Part shown: positions 27,005-35,818 of the stretch, one piece after another
How positions within the stretch are numbered: position 1 is the first letter of the stretch
Layout of the letters: each line of letters opens with the position of its first letter
Assembly: GCF_900119365.1 (NCBI RefSeq)
Contig: NZ_FPJO01000032.1
Location: 1-64,000, forward strand
DNA length: 64,000 nucleotides
Direction of reading: 5' to 3'
Origin: Streptomyces atratus
GTDB taxonomy: Bacteria; Actinomycetota; Actinomycetes; Streptomycetales; Streptomycetaceae
The notes under the pieces: model-generated
Database searches by the model: none
Told to the model about the DNA's origin: nothing
What the model saw: the letters and a program-made list of their open reading frames with translations, nothing else
Translations under genes and position numbers: made by a program

Positions 27005-27859
27005 TCAGAGGCCGTAGACCCGCTCGGCCGTGGTGGCGAGAACCCGGGCGCGTTCGTCTCCGCTGAGGGCGTCGGTCAGGGTGCGGGCCGTGTCGACGAC
27101 CTCCTCGTACGTCGCCGCGAGCCGGCACACGGGCCAGTCCGAGCCGAACATCAGCCGGTCGGGGCCGAAGGCGTCGAGGACGGTGTCGGCGTACGGGCGC
27201 AGGTCGCGCACGGTCCAGGAGCGCGGGTCGGCCTCGGTGACCAGTCCGGAGAGTTTGCAGACGGTGTTGGGGCGGGCGGCCAGCGCCCTGACGTCGTCGG
27301 CCCAGGGGCGCAGTTCACCGGCGGCGACGGGTGGCTTGCCGGCGTGGTCGAGCACGAAGGTCAGCTCGGGCATCAGGGCCGCGGTCTGGACGGTGGCGGG
27401 CAGTTGGCGGGCCTGGACCACGAGGTCGTAGACGAGCCCGGCGTCGGCGACGGCGCGCAGTCCGCGCCGGACGTCGGGGCGCAGCAGCCAGGCGGGGTCG
27501 GGTTCGCCCTGGACCTGGTGGCGGATGCCGACGAGCCGGTCGCCGCCGGGGAGTTCGCGCAGCGCGGCCAGTGTGCCGGCGACATCGGGGGCCGTGAGGT
27601 CGCACCAGCCGACGACGCCCGCTACGAAGTCGCTGTCCTGGGCGAGGGCCAGGAACTCAGGGGTCTCCTCCGCGACGGTGACGGTCTGGACGAGGACAGT
27701 GGCGCGCACCCCGACGGCCCGCGCCTCGGGCTCCAGGTCGGCCAGGGTGAAGTCGCGCCGGAGCGGGGCGAGTTCGTCGCCGGTGATCCAGTTCTGGTCG
27801 CGCACCGACAGGTCCCACACATGGTGGTGGGCGTCGACGATCCGTTCCTGACCGGTCAT
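27005..27859 (-). CDS. Amidohydrolase, L-fuconolactonase-like
   Basis: A 284-residue TIM-barrel hydrolase of the amidohydrolase 2 group. It begins IVDAHHHVWDLSVRDQNWITG, with the metal-site HxH-like motif, and continues with GIRHQVQGEPDP, ELTFVLDHAGKP, NTVCKLSGLVTEAD and RLMFGSDWPVCRL. These fit sugar-lactone hydrolases such as L-fuconolactonase or L-rhamnonolactonase. It is preceded by a mutarotase gene one base away and by an aldo/keto reductase gene, making an oxidation-lactone hydrolysis set. It would hydrolyse the lactone produced by that reductase. Confidence 0.87.
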   Translation of the reverse strand: MTGQERIVDAHHHVWDLSVRDQNWITGDELAPLRRDFTLADLEPEARAVGVRATVLVQTVTVAEETPEFLALAQDSDFVAGVVGWCDLTAPDVAGTLAALRELPGGDRLVGIRHQVQGEPDPAWLLRPDVRRGLRAVADAGLVYDLVVQARQLPATVQTAALMPELTFVLDHAGKPPVAAGELRPWADDVRALAARPNTVCKLSGLVTEADPRSWTVRDLRPYADTVLDAFGPDRLMFGSDWPVCRLAATYEEVVDTARTLTDALSGDERARVLATTAERVYGL

Positions 27860-27860
27860 G

Positions 27861-28172
27861 TCACAGCTCCCAGGCGACCGGGAGACCGGCTCCGGCGCCG
27901 TCGGCCGAGTAGTCGTGCGCCACGTCGAGCAGTTCGTCCATCCTGGCCTGCCAGGCGATGTTGACGGGGAGCTGCTCCAGCTCGGCGAGGAGTGCGGCGT
28001 AGTCCTCGCAGTCGATGACGTGGAAGAGGTCGGTGCCGCTGCGCCAGATCGTCCAGGAGGTGGCGCCCGCCGCGCGGATCGCGGCGGTGAGCTCTGCCGG
28101 GACCTCGCGGTGCGCGGCCTCGTACTCCTCGATGCGGTCGGCACGGACCTTGGTGTGCAGGGCGATTCTCAT
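27861..28172 (-). CDS. L-rhamnose/L-fucose mutarotase family protein
   Basis: A 103-residue protein of the RhaM-like mutarotase family, which interconverts the alpha and beta anomers of 6-deoxysugars. It shows MRIALHTKVRADRIEEYEAAH, ATSWTIWRSGTDLFHVIDCEDY, NIAWQARMDELLD and a Trp-containing C-terminus (VAWEL), as in RhaM proteins of about 104 residues. It lies between the reductase and lactonase genes with 1-base gaps. Its presence narrows the pathway to a deoxysugar such as L-fucose or L-rhamnose. Confidence 0.88.
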   Translation of the reverse strand: MRIALHTKVRADRIEEYEAAHREVPAELTAAIRAAGATSWTIWRSGTDLFHVIDCEDYAALLAELEQLPVNIAWQARMDELLDVAHDYSADGAGAGLPVAWEL

Positions 28173-28173
28173 G

Positions 28174-29157
28174 TCAGTGTCCGTTCTCGGTCAGCAGGCC
28201 CTCGGCGCGCAGCTCCTCCCAGAGCTCGTCCGGGATCTCGCGGCGGAGCAGGGCGGCGGCGTCGCGCACCTCGTCCGGGGAGCGGGTGCCCACGAGCACT
28301 CCGGCGACGGCCGGGTGGGCGAGCGGGTAGTGGAGCGCGGCGGCCCGCAGCGGGACACCGTGTCCCTCCGTGACGGTCTTGATGCGCAGGGCCCGGTCCA
28401 GGAGGGAGAGGGGCGCGGCCGTGTAGTCGTACGTGGCGCCGGGGCGCGGGTCGGCGAGCAGCCCGGAGTTGAAGACCCCTCCGACGACCACGCTGCGGCC
28501 GCGGGCGGCCGCCTCGGGCAGCAGTTCGTCGAGTGCGGACTGGTCGAGGAGGGTGTAGCGCCCGGCGCAGAGCACCACGTCTGCATCGGTGTCGCGCAGG
28601 AACCGGGTCAGCATCCCGGTCTGGTTCATCCCGGCGCCGATGGCTCCCACGACGCCCTGGGCACGCAGCTTCTCCAGCGCCGGATAGGCCTCGCGGAACG
28701 CGGCCCGTGCGTGGTCGTCCGGGTCGTGCAGATAGGCGATGTCGATGCGGTCGAGGCCGAGCCGTTCCAGGCTGTCCTCGATGCTGCGGCGTACGCCGTC
28801 GGCGCTGAAGTCCCAGCGCCGGCGGTGGGTGGCGGGTACGGCGAAGCCCTCGGAGAGTCCGTCGGGGCCGTCCCCGGAGCCCGGGGGCAGCGGGTCGAGC
28901 ACCCGTCCCACCTTGGTGGACAGCACGTACGAGTCGCGGGGCCGGGAGCGCAGGGCCTCGCCCAGCCGCCGTTCGGAGAGGCCGAGTCCGTAGTGCGGCG
29001 CGGTGTCGAAGTAGCGGACGCCCTCGTCCCAGGCGGCGTCGACGGCGGCGGCCGCCCGCACCGGTTCGACGGCGGTGAAGAGATTGCCGATGGCGGCCGC
29101 CCCGAAGGACAGCTCGGTCACCTCGACCGCGCTGCTTCCCAACCTGTTGCGCCGCAT
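28174..29157 (-). CDS. Aldo/keto reductase (aldose/L-fucose 1-dehydrogenase-like)
   Basis: A 327-residue NAD(P)-dependent (beta/alpha)8 oxidoreductase. Catalytic residues are visible as YFDTAPHYGLGLSERRLGEAL (Asp, Tyr), VLSTKVGR (Lys) and IAYLHDPDD (His). The sequence resembles D-threo-aldose or L-fucose dehydrogenases, which oxidise the sugar C1 to a lactone. The ATG at 29157 is chosen from the family start MRRNRLGSSAVEVTELSFG and the purine-rich GGGGAGGGCGG upstream. First gene of a three-gene operon with the mutarotase and lactonase. Confidence 0.88.
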   Translation of the reverse strand: MRRNRLGSSAVEVTELSFGAAAIGNLFTAVEPVRAAAAVDAAWDEGVRYFDTAPHYGLGLSERRLGEALRSRPRDSYVLSTKVGRVLDPLPPGSGDGPDGLSEGFAVPATHRRRWDFSADGVRRSIEDSLERLGLDRIDIAYLHDPDDHARAAFREAYPALEKLRAQGVVGAIGAGMNQTGMLTRFLRDTDADVVLCAGRYTLLDQSALDELLPEAAARGRSVVVGGVFNSGLLADPRPGATYDYTAAPLSLLDRALRIKTVTEGHGVPLRAAALHYPLAHPAVAGVLVGTRSPDEVRDAAALLRREIPDELWEELRAEGLLTENGH

Positions 29158-29202
29158 GCTTCCGCCGCCCTCCCCGATGATCGCTTCCTGCACACAGCGA
29201 AT

Positions 29203-29217
29203 ATTCATCGGATCACT
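29203..29217. promoter_or_regulatory. Candidate GntR/FadR-type operator for the deoxysugar operon
   Basis: ATTCATCGGATCACT contains the CATCGGAT core of FadR-type palindromes (TTCATCNGATGAA); the left half is complete and the right half imperfect. CCGATGAT at about 29174-29183 offers a second half-site. It lies 45-60 bases upstream of the reductase gene. No regulator gene is adjacent. Confidence 0.35.
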
Positions 29218-29303
29218 TGGGTGCGTCAACACCTCGGGCGCCACCGACTGCGGCACTTTCCCGGAAATCTGTCCGATCTATGACCGATCGGGGTGTCGGC
29301 CGC

Positions 29304-30692
29304 TCAGTGGGTCGGCAGCAGTGCGAGCAGCTCCGCCACCTCTTCGTCGGCACAGCGCGCCAGCCGCTCCAGATCGGGCAGCGCCTTGCCGTCGGCCACC
29401 AGCCCGACCCGCACCCGGCCGCCGTACGTGGACAGCGCCACGGCGAGGGACTGGCCGCGGGCCAGCGGGGCCATCGGATAGACGGCCCGCAGCGGGCAGC
29501 CGCCGAGCGAGAGCGCCGAGCGCGGCAGGGGCACGCTGGTGACCAGGACGTCGAAGAGCATCCTGGCCGCGTTCCCGGCCAGCGGGGCCCCGAAGCGATG
29601 AGCCAGCGAGGGCAGTTGGTCGGCGAGCACCGCGACCGCACCGGCGCCGCGGAGAGGGCCCGCGGCCTTGTTGCGGTCCATGGCGGTGCGCACACGGCCG
29701 AGCCGCTTCCACGGATCGGGTTCGCCGACCGGGAGCCCGAGCAGATAGGCGGAGAGCCTGTTCCCGGTCGCCGCGCCCTGGCCCGGCCTGCGGCGGGAGA
29801 CGGGGACCAGCGCGCGCGGATCCTCGTCGGGCAGCGCTTCGCCGCGCTCCCGCATCCAGCGGCGCAGCGCTCCGGCGACGATCGCGAGCAGCACGTCGTT
29901 GGTGGTGCCGCCCGCGGCGCGGCGGATCCGCTGGACGGCTTCGAGGTCCAGGTCCGCGGTGGCCAGCCGCCGGGTGCCGCTGGAGCTCGCGGTGAGCGCG
30001 GGCGCGCCGCGCGGGTCGAGGCGGCTGGCCCGCACCATGGAGGCACCGACGCCGAACGCCCGCCCGAGATCCTCGATCCGGCCGAGCGCGAGGCCGGCCA
30101 CCTGGCGTGGGCCCGGCATCCACGAGCGGGGCGGAACGGTGCGCGCCCGGCGGGCGGGCGCCCCGCCACGGGCACGGCCGGCGGCAGCGATCTCGTCGAA
30201 GATCCCGGCGCCGATGGCGACGGCGCGCATTCCGTCGGCCAGCGCGTGGTGGAGTTTGACGAGCACCGCGAAGGGGCCACCGTCGGCGCCGCCGATCACG
30301 TACATCTGCCAGGGCGGCAGCCCCCGTTCGAGGGGCCGCTCCATCAGTTCACCGGCGAGCCGGGTGGCGCCCGCCATGAATCCGCCGCCCTCGTCCCACG
30401 ACTCCGCGCCGGTCAGCCGCACCCGCCGGATGTGCCGGTGGACGTCGAAGTCCTTGTCCACGAACCAGGCCGCGCCACCGACGGGCAGCAGTACGTCCCT
30501 GACCTGCATCCGCAGCCGGGGAATGGCGGCGGCGCGGGTACCCAGCAGTTCGAGCACGGCCTCCGCACCGGCTCCGTGCGCCGGGCCGGGGGCCGGGGAG
30601 AAGACGGCGAGTGCGCCGAGATGCATCGGGTGGGCATCGGATTCGAGGTGCCAGAAGGCCAGATCGAGCGGTGCCAGCAGCTCAGTTCCCAA
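29304..30692 (-). CDS. WS/DGAT acyltransferase (wax ester synthase/diacylglycerol acyltransferase)
   Basis: A 462-residue acyltransferase that would transfer acyl-CoA to diacylglycerol or fatty alcohol, giving storage lipid. The catalytic HHxxxDG motif appears as KLHHALADGMRA near residue 138; other family elements are LAPLDLAFWHLES at the N-terminus, PLERGLPPWQMYVIGG, GTTNDVLLAIVAGALRRWM, and VTSVPLPRSALSLGGCPL with YPMAPLARGQSLAVALSTYGGRVRVGLVAD. The TTG at 30692 is preferred: GAGG lies six bases upstream and the protein then begins directly at the family start. A TTG at 30767 would fall within promoter-like TTGACC sequence. Monocistronic. Confidence 0.88.
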   Translation of the reverse strand: MGTELLAPLDLAFWHLESDAHPMHLGALAVFSPAPGPAHGAGAEAVLELLGTRAAAIPRLRMQVRDVLLPVGGAAWFVDKDFDVHRHIRRVRLTGAESWDEGGGFMAGATRLAGELMERPLERGLPPWQMYVIGGADGGPFAVLVKLHHALADGMRAVAIGAGIFDEIAAAGRARGGAPARRARTVPPRSWMPGPRQVAGLALGRIEDLGRAFGVGASMVRASRLDPRGAPALTASSSGTRRLATADLDLEAVQRIRRAAGGTTNDVLLAIVAGALRRWMRERGEALPDEDPRALVPVSRRRPGQGAATGNRLSAYLLGLPVGEPDPWKRLGRVRTAMDRNKAAGPLRGAGAVAVLADQLPSLAHRFGAPLAGNAARMLFDVLVTSVPLPRSALSLGGCPLRAVYPMAPLARGQSLAVALSTYGGRVRVGLVADGKALPDLERLARCADEEVAELLALLPTH

Positions 30693-30817
30693 CGGGTCCT
30701 CATGTCCTCGAAGACAAAAAATGACTGACGGAGTCGCAGTCAATCGCTCGCGATCGGTTACGGTCAAGTACAGACATGTTACGTTCTGTTACTATCGGGT
30801 AGGTAAGCGCGTATCTG

Positions 30818-32884
30818 TCACTCGTGTGCCGGGATGACGAATTCGCACCACACGCACTTTCCGCTGCCCCGGGATTCCACGCCCCACAGGTCCGCCAGCC
30901 GGTCCACCAGCATCAGCCCCCGCCCGGACACTCCGGCCTCGCCCGCGTCCCGGCGCCTGGGCAGCGCGCTGGAGCGGTCCTCGACGTCGACCCGCAGCCG
31001 CCGCTCGGGTCCGGTGAGCACCCGGATCGTGACGATGGCCCCGCCGTCGGTGTGCATGAGCGCGTTGGTGATCAGCTCGTCGGCGGCCAGCTCGACCTCG
31101 TCGGCCCGCGCCTTGGCGCCCCAGGCCCGTACCGCCGCCCGGATCATGTGGCGCGCGGAGCTCAGCGCCTCCGGGTCGCTCTGTGCGACGTGCTGCTGGA
31201 GCCGGCCGCCGGGCTGGGGGGCGTGGGCGGCCTTGCGGCGCAGCAGCAGGACCGCGACATCGTCCTCGCCACCGCGCTCGTCGACCTCCTCGCAGAGCCG
31301 GTCGGCCAGCCGCTGGAGGTCCTGCGGACCGTTGCGCACCATGGCCGTCAGCAGCTGCATGCCCTCATCGAGGTCGGCGCCCGGCACCTCCACGAGACCG
31401 TCGGTGAACAGCACCAGGGTCTGGCCGGGGTCCAGCTCCACCGTGCTGACCGGGTACTCGAGCCGCCCGAACTCGGCCGAGAGCCCCAGCGGCAGCCCGC
31501 CCTCCGCGGGCAGCCTGCGGCAGTTTCCGTCGCTCTCGCGCACCAGCGGATCGACATGGCCGGCCCGGACCAGCTGCACCACCCCGGTCGTCAGGTCGAC
31601 CTCGGCGTAGGTGCAGGTCGCGAAGCGCTCCGTGTCCAGCTCGTGCAGGAAGACCGAGGCCCGCGCCATCACCGTGGCGGGGCTGTGCCCCTCGGCCGCG
31701 TAGGCCCGCAGCACGATGCGCAGCTGCCCCATGACGGCCGCGGCATGGGTGTCGTGGCCCTGCACGTCCCCGATGACGGCCCCGACCCGGCCGCCGGGCA
31801 GCGGGATGACGTCGTACCAGTCGCCCCCGATGTCCCGGCCCAGCCGTGCCGAGCGGTACCTCACGGCGATCTGCGCCCCCGGTACGTCCGGGATCCTGCG
31901 CGGCAGCATGGCCTGCTGGAGGCCCTCGGCGAGGTCGTGCTCCTGCTCGTACAGCATGGCCCGCTGCAGGCTCTGCGCGATGGAGCTGCCGAGCGCGACC
32001 AGGAGATTGCGTTCGTCGCCGGTGAAGCCGTCCTTGTCGCTGTAGAGCAGGCCGAGCGCGCCGATGGGCCGGGCCTGGGCGATCAGCGGCAGATAGGCGG
32101 CCGAGGTGATGCCGAGGTGGCTGATGTGGGGCCACAGGATCGGGTACGAGGTGGCGAAGTCCGTGGCGGACTCGATGAAGCGGGGTGAAAGTGTGCGTAC
32201 GACCTCACTCATCGGGTACTGCTCGTCCGTCCGGGTGTACCGGGTGCCGGGCACGAACGAGTCCTCCGGGCCGTCGGCCACCAGATGGATGCGTCCGGCC
32301 TCTATCAGCCCCATCACCAGGCTGGTCGCCCCGAGGTGTGCCAGGCCCTGGGAGTTCTTCAGGACCTCGATGACGTCGCCGACGGTGCGGGCGTGGGCCA
32401 GCGCGGCCGTGGTGCCGTCGACCAGGCTGGTGCGGCGGCGCCGCTCCTGGTCCAGCTCGTGGCGGGCGGTGGAGTCGGCCAGCTCCTGCGTCGCGTCGCG
32501 GACGATGCCGATGATGCGGTGCGGGCGGCCGCTCCCGTCCCGCCGGATGAAGCCCTGGGTATGGGTCCAGCGCAGGCCGCCGTCTCGCCGTCTGATCCTG
32601 AAGTACGCCCCGTAATTGCTCTGCCCGCTCTTGAGCGCCTGCGCGACCATGGCGTCGAGGCGTACGCCCTCGTCCGCCGGCACCCGGCGCGCGAGCGACT
32701 CCGGCCGGTCGTCGTACTCGTCCGCCCGCAGGTCGAACACGTCGAGCGCGGGGCGGTCCATGTGCATGAGGCCGCTGTCGAGGTCCCAGTCGAAGCTGCC
32801 CATACGGTTCAGGGCGAGGCTGAGATCCGGGTGGGCGGGCCAGTCGTCCGGGAGTGACAGGGCACCCGCTACCCGATCATCCAT
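30818..32884 (-). CDS. PAS-GAF-SpoIIE phosphatase-HATPase regulator
   Basis: A 688-residue cytoplasmic signalling protein. Order: PAS (about 20-135, LNRMGSFDWDLDSGLMHMD to HRIIGIVRDATQELAD), GAF (about 150-300), SpoIIE-type PP2C phosphatase (about 320-545) with RYRSARLGRDIGGDWYDVIPLPGGRVGAVIGDVQGHD and VLFTDGLVEVPGADLDEG, and a C-terminal RsbW-like HATPase (about 560-685) with ADELITNALMHTDGG and GRGLMLVDRLADLWG. Such proteins dephosphorylate STAS anti-anti-sigma factors while their kinase domain binds or phosphorylates partner-switching proteins. The partners are not encoded here. Divergent from the ferredoxin reductase gene. Confidence 0.92.
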   Translation of the reverse strand: MDDRVAGALSLPDDWPAHPDLSLALNRMGSFDWDLDSGLMHMDRPALDVFDLRADEYDDRPESLARRVPADEGVRLDAMVAQALKSGQSNYGAYFRIRRRDGGLRWTHTQGFIRRDGSGRPHRIIGIVRDATQELADSTARHELDQERRRRTSLVDGTTAALAHARTVGDVIEVLKNSQGLAHLGATSLVMGLIEAGRIHLVADGPEDSFVPGTRYTRTDEQYPMSEVVRTLSPRFIESATDFATSYPILWPHISHLGITSAAYLPLIAQARPIGALGLLYSDKDGFTGDERNLLVALGSSIAQSLQRAMLYEQEHDLAEGLQQAMLPRRIPDVPGAQIAVRYRSARLGRDIGGDWYDVIPLPGGRVGAVIGDVQGHDTHAAAVMGQLRIVLRAYAAEGHSPATVMARASVFLHELDTERFATCTYAEVDLTTGVVQLVRAGHVDPLVRESDGNCRRLPAEGGLPLGLSAEFGRLEYPVSTVELDPGQTLVLFTDGLVEVPGADLDEGMQLLTAMVRNGPQDLQRLADRLCEEVDERGGEDDVAVLLLRRKAAHAPQPGGRLQQHVAQSDPEALSSARHMIRAAVRAWGAKARADEVELAADELITNALMHTDGGAIVTIRVLTGPERRLRVDVEDRSSALPRRRDAGEAGVSGRGLMLVDRLADLWGVESRGSGKCVWCEFVIPAHE

Positions 32885-32910
32885 GTGGGTCACTCTGCCA
32901 TCATTTGTCC

Positions 32911-32945
32911 GATTCTTCGAGCGAACCCACGCGCTCGGGCGAATC
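32911..32945. promoter_or_regulatory. Imperfect inverted repeat upstream of the SpoIIE phosphatase gene
   Basis: GATTCTTCGAGCG (32911-32923) and CGCTCGGGCGAATC (32932-32945) form an imperfect dyad around 8 bases, 27 bases upstream of the phosphatase ATG. It could be an operator or a 5'-UTR hairpin. Confidence 0.3.
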
Positions 32946-33070
32946 ACCCCTCGCGCCACCCGGGTGGCGCCCCGGCCGGTCCGAGGACCGGACGACGGGA
33001 CCGGATGTCTCGCAGGGCGAACCGCCCCGAGGCCTCGGGCGGGCAACGGATAACGTGTCCCGGGGAGCAC

Positions 33071-33088
33071 GGTAAGCCCAGCCTTACC
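33071..33088. promoter_or_regulatory. Candidate DmdR/DtxR iron box upstream of the ferredoxin reductase
   Basis: GGTAAGCCCAGCCTTACC is a GGTAAG/CTTACC dyad. Its reverse complement resembles the Streptomyces iron box (AGGTAAGGCT half-site, as in TTAGGTTAGGCTCACCTAA). It lies 52 bases upstream of the reductase ATG. The match is weaker than the box at 35940. Confidence 0.45.
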
Positions 33089-33139
33089 TTTACCCTGAGC
33101 TGCACTGCCCGCATCAGCCGTTCTAAGGACCAGCACCTG

Positions 33140-34507
33140 ATGACCCGCCCCGTCCGTGTCGCCATAGTCGGAGCCGGCCCCGCCGGCATCTACGCGGCGG
33201 ACGCGCTGCTGAAATCCGAGGCCGCCCAGGACCCGGGGGTTTCGATCGACCTGTTCGAACGGATGCCCGCCCCCTTCGGTCTGATCCGTTACGGAGTGGC
33301 TCCGGACCACCCGCGGATCAAGGGCATCGTCCAGGCACTCCACCAGGTTCTCGACAAGCCCCAGCTGCGGCTGTTCGGCAACGTCGACTACCCCAACGAC
33401 ATCGGCCTGGACGATCTGCGGTCCTTCTACGACGCCGTGATCTTCTCCACCGGCGCCGACGCGGACCGCGCGCTCGACATCCCGGGCAGCGACCTGGACG
33501 GCTCCCACGGCGCCGCGGAGTTCGTCTCCTGGTACGACGGCCACCCCGATGTGGCACGTACCTGGCCGCTGGAGGCGGAGAAGGTCGCCGTGCTCGGCGT
33601 GGGCAATGTGGCCCTGGACGTGGCGCGCATCCTCGCCAAGACCGCGGACGAGCTGCTGCCGACCGAGATTCCCGCCAACGTCCACGAGGGCCTCAAGGCC
33701 AACAAGGCGCTTGAGGTGCATGTCTTCGGGCGTCGCGGTCCCGCGCAGGCCAAGTTCAGCCCGATGGAGCTGCGCGAGCTGGACCACTCGCCGAACATCG
33801 AGGTCATCGTCAACCCCGAGGACATCGAGTACGACGCGGGTTCGATCGAGACCCGGCGCGGCAACAAGCAGGCCAACATGGTCGCCTCCACGTTGGAGAA
33901 CTGGGCCATCCGCGATGCCGGCGACCGGCCGCACAAGCTGTTCCTGCACTTCTTCGAGTCCCCGGCGGAGATCCTGGGCGAGGACGGCCGGGTCGTCGGC
34001 CTGCGCACCGAGCGGACCGAGCTGGACGGCACCGGCAACGTCAAGGGCACCGGGAACTTCACCGACTGGGACGTGCAGAGCGTCTACCGCGCGGTCGGCT
34101 ACTACTCGCAGGAGCTCCCCAAGCTCCCGTTCGACGTGGTCTCCGGCACGGTTCCGCACGCGGCGGGACGGGTCGTCGACGGCGGGGAGCACATGCCCTC
34201 GGTGTACGTCACGGGCTGGATCAAGCGCGGTCCGATCGGCCTGATCGGCCACACCAAGGGCGACGCCAACGAGACCGTGGCCTGCCTGCTGGAGGACCGC
34301 GCCGAGGGCCGGCTGCCCGCCCCGGTCCGGCCCGAGCCGGAGGCCGTCACCGCCTTCCTGGAGCAGCGCGGCGTCCGTTACACCACCCGCGAGGGCTGGT
34401 ACCGCCTGGACGCGCACGAGAAGGCCCTGGGCGCGGAGCAGGGGCGCGAGCGGATCAAGGTCGTGGAGCGCGACGCCATGCTGGACGCCTCCGAGCCCCG
34501 TTCCTGA
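33140..34507 (+). CDS. Ferredoxin-NADP+ reductase (FprA/adrenodoxin reductase type)
   Basis: A 455-residue flavoprotein that moves electrons between NADPH and ferredoxins, for example for cytochromes P450. The FAD fold is VRVAIVGAGPAGIYAADALLKSE; ERMPAPFGLIRYGVAPDHPRIKGI is highly typical, AVLGVGNVALDVARILAKT is the NADP(H) fold, HVFGRRGPAQAKFSPMELREL and the C-terminal GWIKRGPIGLIGHTKGDANETV are FprA hallmarks. The ATG at 33140 follows AAGGA by ten bases. An iron-box-like dyad upstream suggests induction under iron limitation. It ends at a strong bidirectional terminator. Confidence 0.93.
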   Translation: MTRPVRVAIVGAGPAGIYAADALLKSEAAQDPGVSIDLFERMPAPFGLIRYGVAPDHPRIKGIVQALHQVLDKPQLRLFGNVDYPNDIGLDDLRSFYDAVIFSTGADADRALDIPGSDLDGSHGAAEFVSWYDGHPDVARTWPLEAEKVAVLGVGNVALDVARILAKTADELLPTEIPANVHEGLKANKALEVHVFGRRGPAQAKFSPMELRELDHSPNIEVIVNPEDIEYDAGSIETRRGNKQANMVASTLENWAIRDAGDRPHKLFLHFFESPAEILGEDGRVVGLRTERTELDGTGNVKGTGNFTDWDVQSVYRAVGYYSQELPKLPFDVVSGTVPHAAGRVVDGGEHMPSVYVTGWIKRGPIGLIGHTKGDANETVACLLEDRAEGRLPAPVRPEPEAVTAFLEQRGVRYTTREGWYRLDAHEKALGAEQGRERIKVVERDAMLDASEPRS

Positions 34508-34520
34508 CCGTACGGCGCAC

Positions 34521-34554
34521 CTTGCGCCCGGCCGTCGTCACGGCCGGGCGCAAG
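34521..34554. terminator. Strong bidirectional terminator between ferredoxin reductase and chitinase
   Basis: CTTGCGCCCGGCCGT (34521-34535) pairs perfectly over 15 bp with ACGGCCGGGCGCAAG (34540-34554) around a four-base loop, 13 bases after the reductase stop and between convergent genes. Confidence 0.85.
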
Positions 34555-34614
34555 GGCCGGAGGGCGGCTCCGTCCACCTCGGCAGGGCCGCCCGGTCCGC
34601 GGTGCCCCGGCGCC

Positions 34615-35673
34615 TCAGCGGCCCTGGAGCGCCTTGGCGTTGTCCCCGAAGGTCCATCCCTTCGAGCCGTCCCAGTTGAGCGACCAGGTCATCAGGCCCT
34701 TGAGCGCGCCGCCGTAGTGGTTCCAGGCCTGCGACACCTGGCCCGGCGACATGTGGCCGCCACCCGCGCCCGGCTGGGCGGGCAGTCCCGGGACCTGCTT
34801 GCCGTACGGGACCTTGATCGTGGTGCCCTGGACGACGAGCCCCTTGTCGAGACAGTCCGTCTGGGCGGTGAACCCCTCGACCGTGCCCGCGGAGTACGAG
34901 TCGCCGGCGCACCCGTACATGCTGCCGTTGTAGTACTGCATGTTCAGCCACCACAGGCGGCCGTTGTCCGCGTACTTCTTCACGATGGGCAGGTACGCGC
35001 CCCAGATCGAGCCGTAGGTGATGCTCCCGCCGGTGACATAGGCGGTCTCCGGAGCCATCGTCAGCCCGAAGTTCGAGGGCATCCGGGCGAGTACGCCGTC
35101 GATGATGCGGATGAGGTTGGACTGGGAGGCCGACAGCTGGTTGATGTTGCCACTGCCGGTCAGGCCGGTCTCGATGTCGATGTCGATGCCGTCGAAGTTG
35201 TACTTCTTGAGGATCGGTACCACGGTCTCGACGAACCGGTCGGCGACCGCGCTGGAGCTCAGGTCGATACCTGCGGCCGCACCCCCGATGGACATCAGGG
35301 TGGTGAGTCCGGACTCCTTCGCCCGGCACATCTCGGCCGGGGTCGGGACCTTCACGGTGGAGTCCATCCCGTCCTCCCACAGGACGGTGCCGTCCGAGAG
35401 GATGACGGGGAAGGCCGCATTGATCACGTTGTAGCCGTGCTGGGCGATGCGGCTGTCGGTGACCGGGATCCAGCCGAGCGGCGGGTGCACACCGTTCGAC
35501 GCGCCGTCCCAGTTCTCCCAGTACCCCTGGAGCACCTTCCCGGCGGGCTTCGACTTGACCGCGCAGGTCTCGTCCTGGGCGGCGCTCGGCGTTGCGCCGA
35601 CCAGCATCTGTACGGCACATGCCGCCGCGAGGCCGGCCCCCAGCAGACGCGATGTCCGACCGAACATGCTCAT
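34615..35673 (-). CDS. Secreted GH18 chitinase, single domain
   Basis: A 352-residue exported glycoside hydrolase family 18 enzyme. A signal peptide (about 1-32, LLGAGLAAACAVQMLVGATPSAAQ) is followed directly by the catalytic barrel. The GH18 active site FDGIDIDIETG carries the catalytic Glu168; TLMSIGGAAAG is the conserved SxGG strand and GLMTWSLNWDG the C-terminal Trp strand. Unlike many Streptomyces chitinases it has no chitin-binding or fibronectin domain. The ATG at 35673 (MSMFGRTSRLL) follows AGGAAGGGAA. Upstream are paired 12-bp direct repeats as in regulated chitinase promoters. It probably hydrolyses chitin or chito-oligosaccharides outside the cell. Confidence 0.93.
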   Translation of the reverse strand: MSMFGRTSRLLGAGLAAACAVQMLVGATPSAAQDETCAVKSKPAGKVLQGYWENWDGASNGVHPPLGWIPVTDSRIAQHGYNVINAAFPVILSDGTVLWEDGMDSTVKVPTPAEMCRAKESGLTTLMSIGGAAAGIDLSSSAVADRFVETVVPILKKYNFDGIDIDIETGLTGSGNINQLSASQSNLIRIIDGVLARMPSNFGLTMAPETAYVTGGSITYGSIWGAYLPIVKKYADNGRLWWLNMQYYNGSMYGCAGDSYSAGTVEGFTAQTDCLDKGLVVQGTTIKVPYGKQVPGLPAQPGAGGGHMSPGQVSQAWNHYGGALKGLMTWSLNWDGSKGWTFGDNAKALQGR

Positions 35674-35818
35674 TTCCCTTCCTGTCACGGCCGGGTGCCG
35701 GGGCGGTACGGATGCCCGAGGCGGCCCGGCACAGGGCGAGTTGGCACGTGAATGGCATGCCCCTGACAACCCCAGGCGGAATGCGGTCTCGCATTTCACG
35801 GCTCGCCACACGCTAGGG

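Noticed and set aside
30767..30767. TTG at 30767 as start of the WS/DGAT protein
   Set aside because: It lies in promoter-like TTGACC sequence without a ribosome-binding site; the TTG at 30692 has GAGG at the right distance and begins at the family start.
34538..35809. A 423-codon frame out of phase with the chitinase gene
   Set aside because: The chitinase frame holds a signal peptide and the GH18 active site; the other frame has none.
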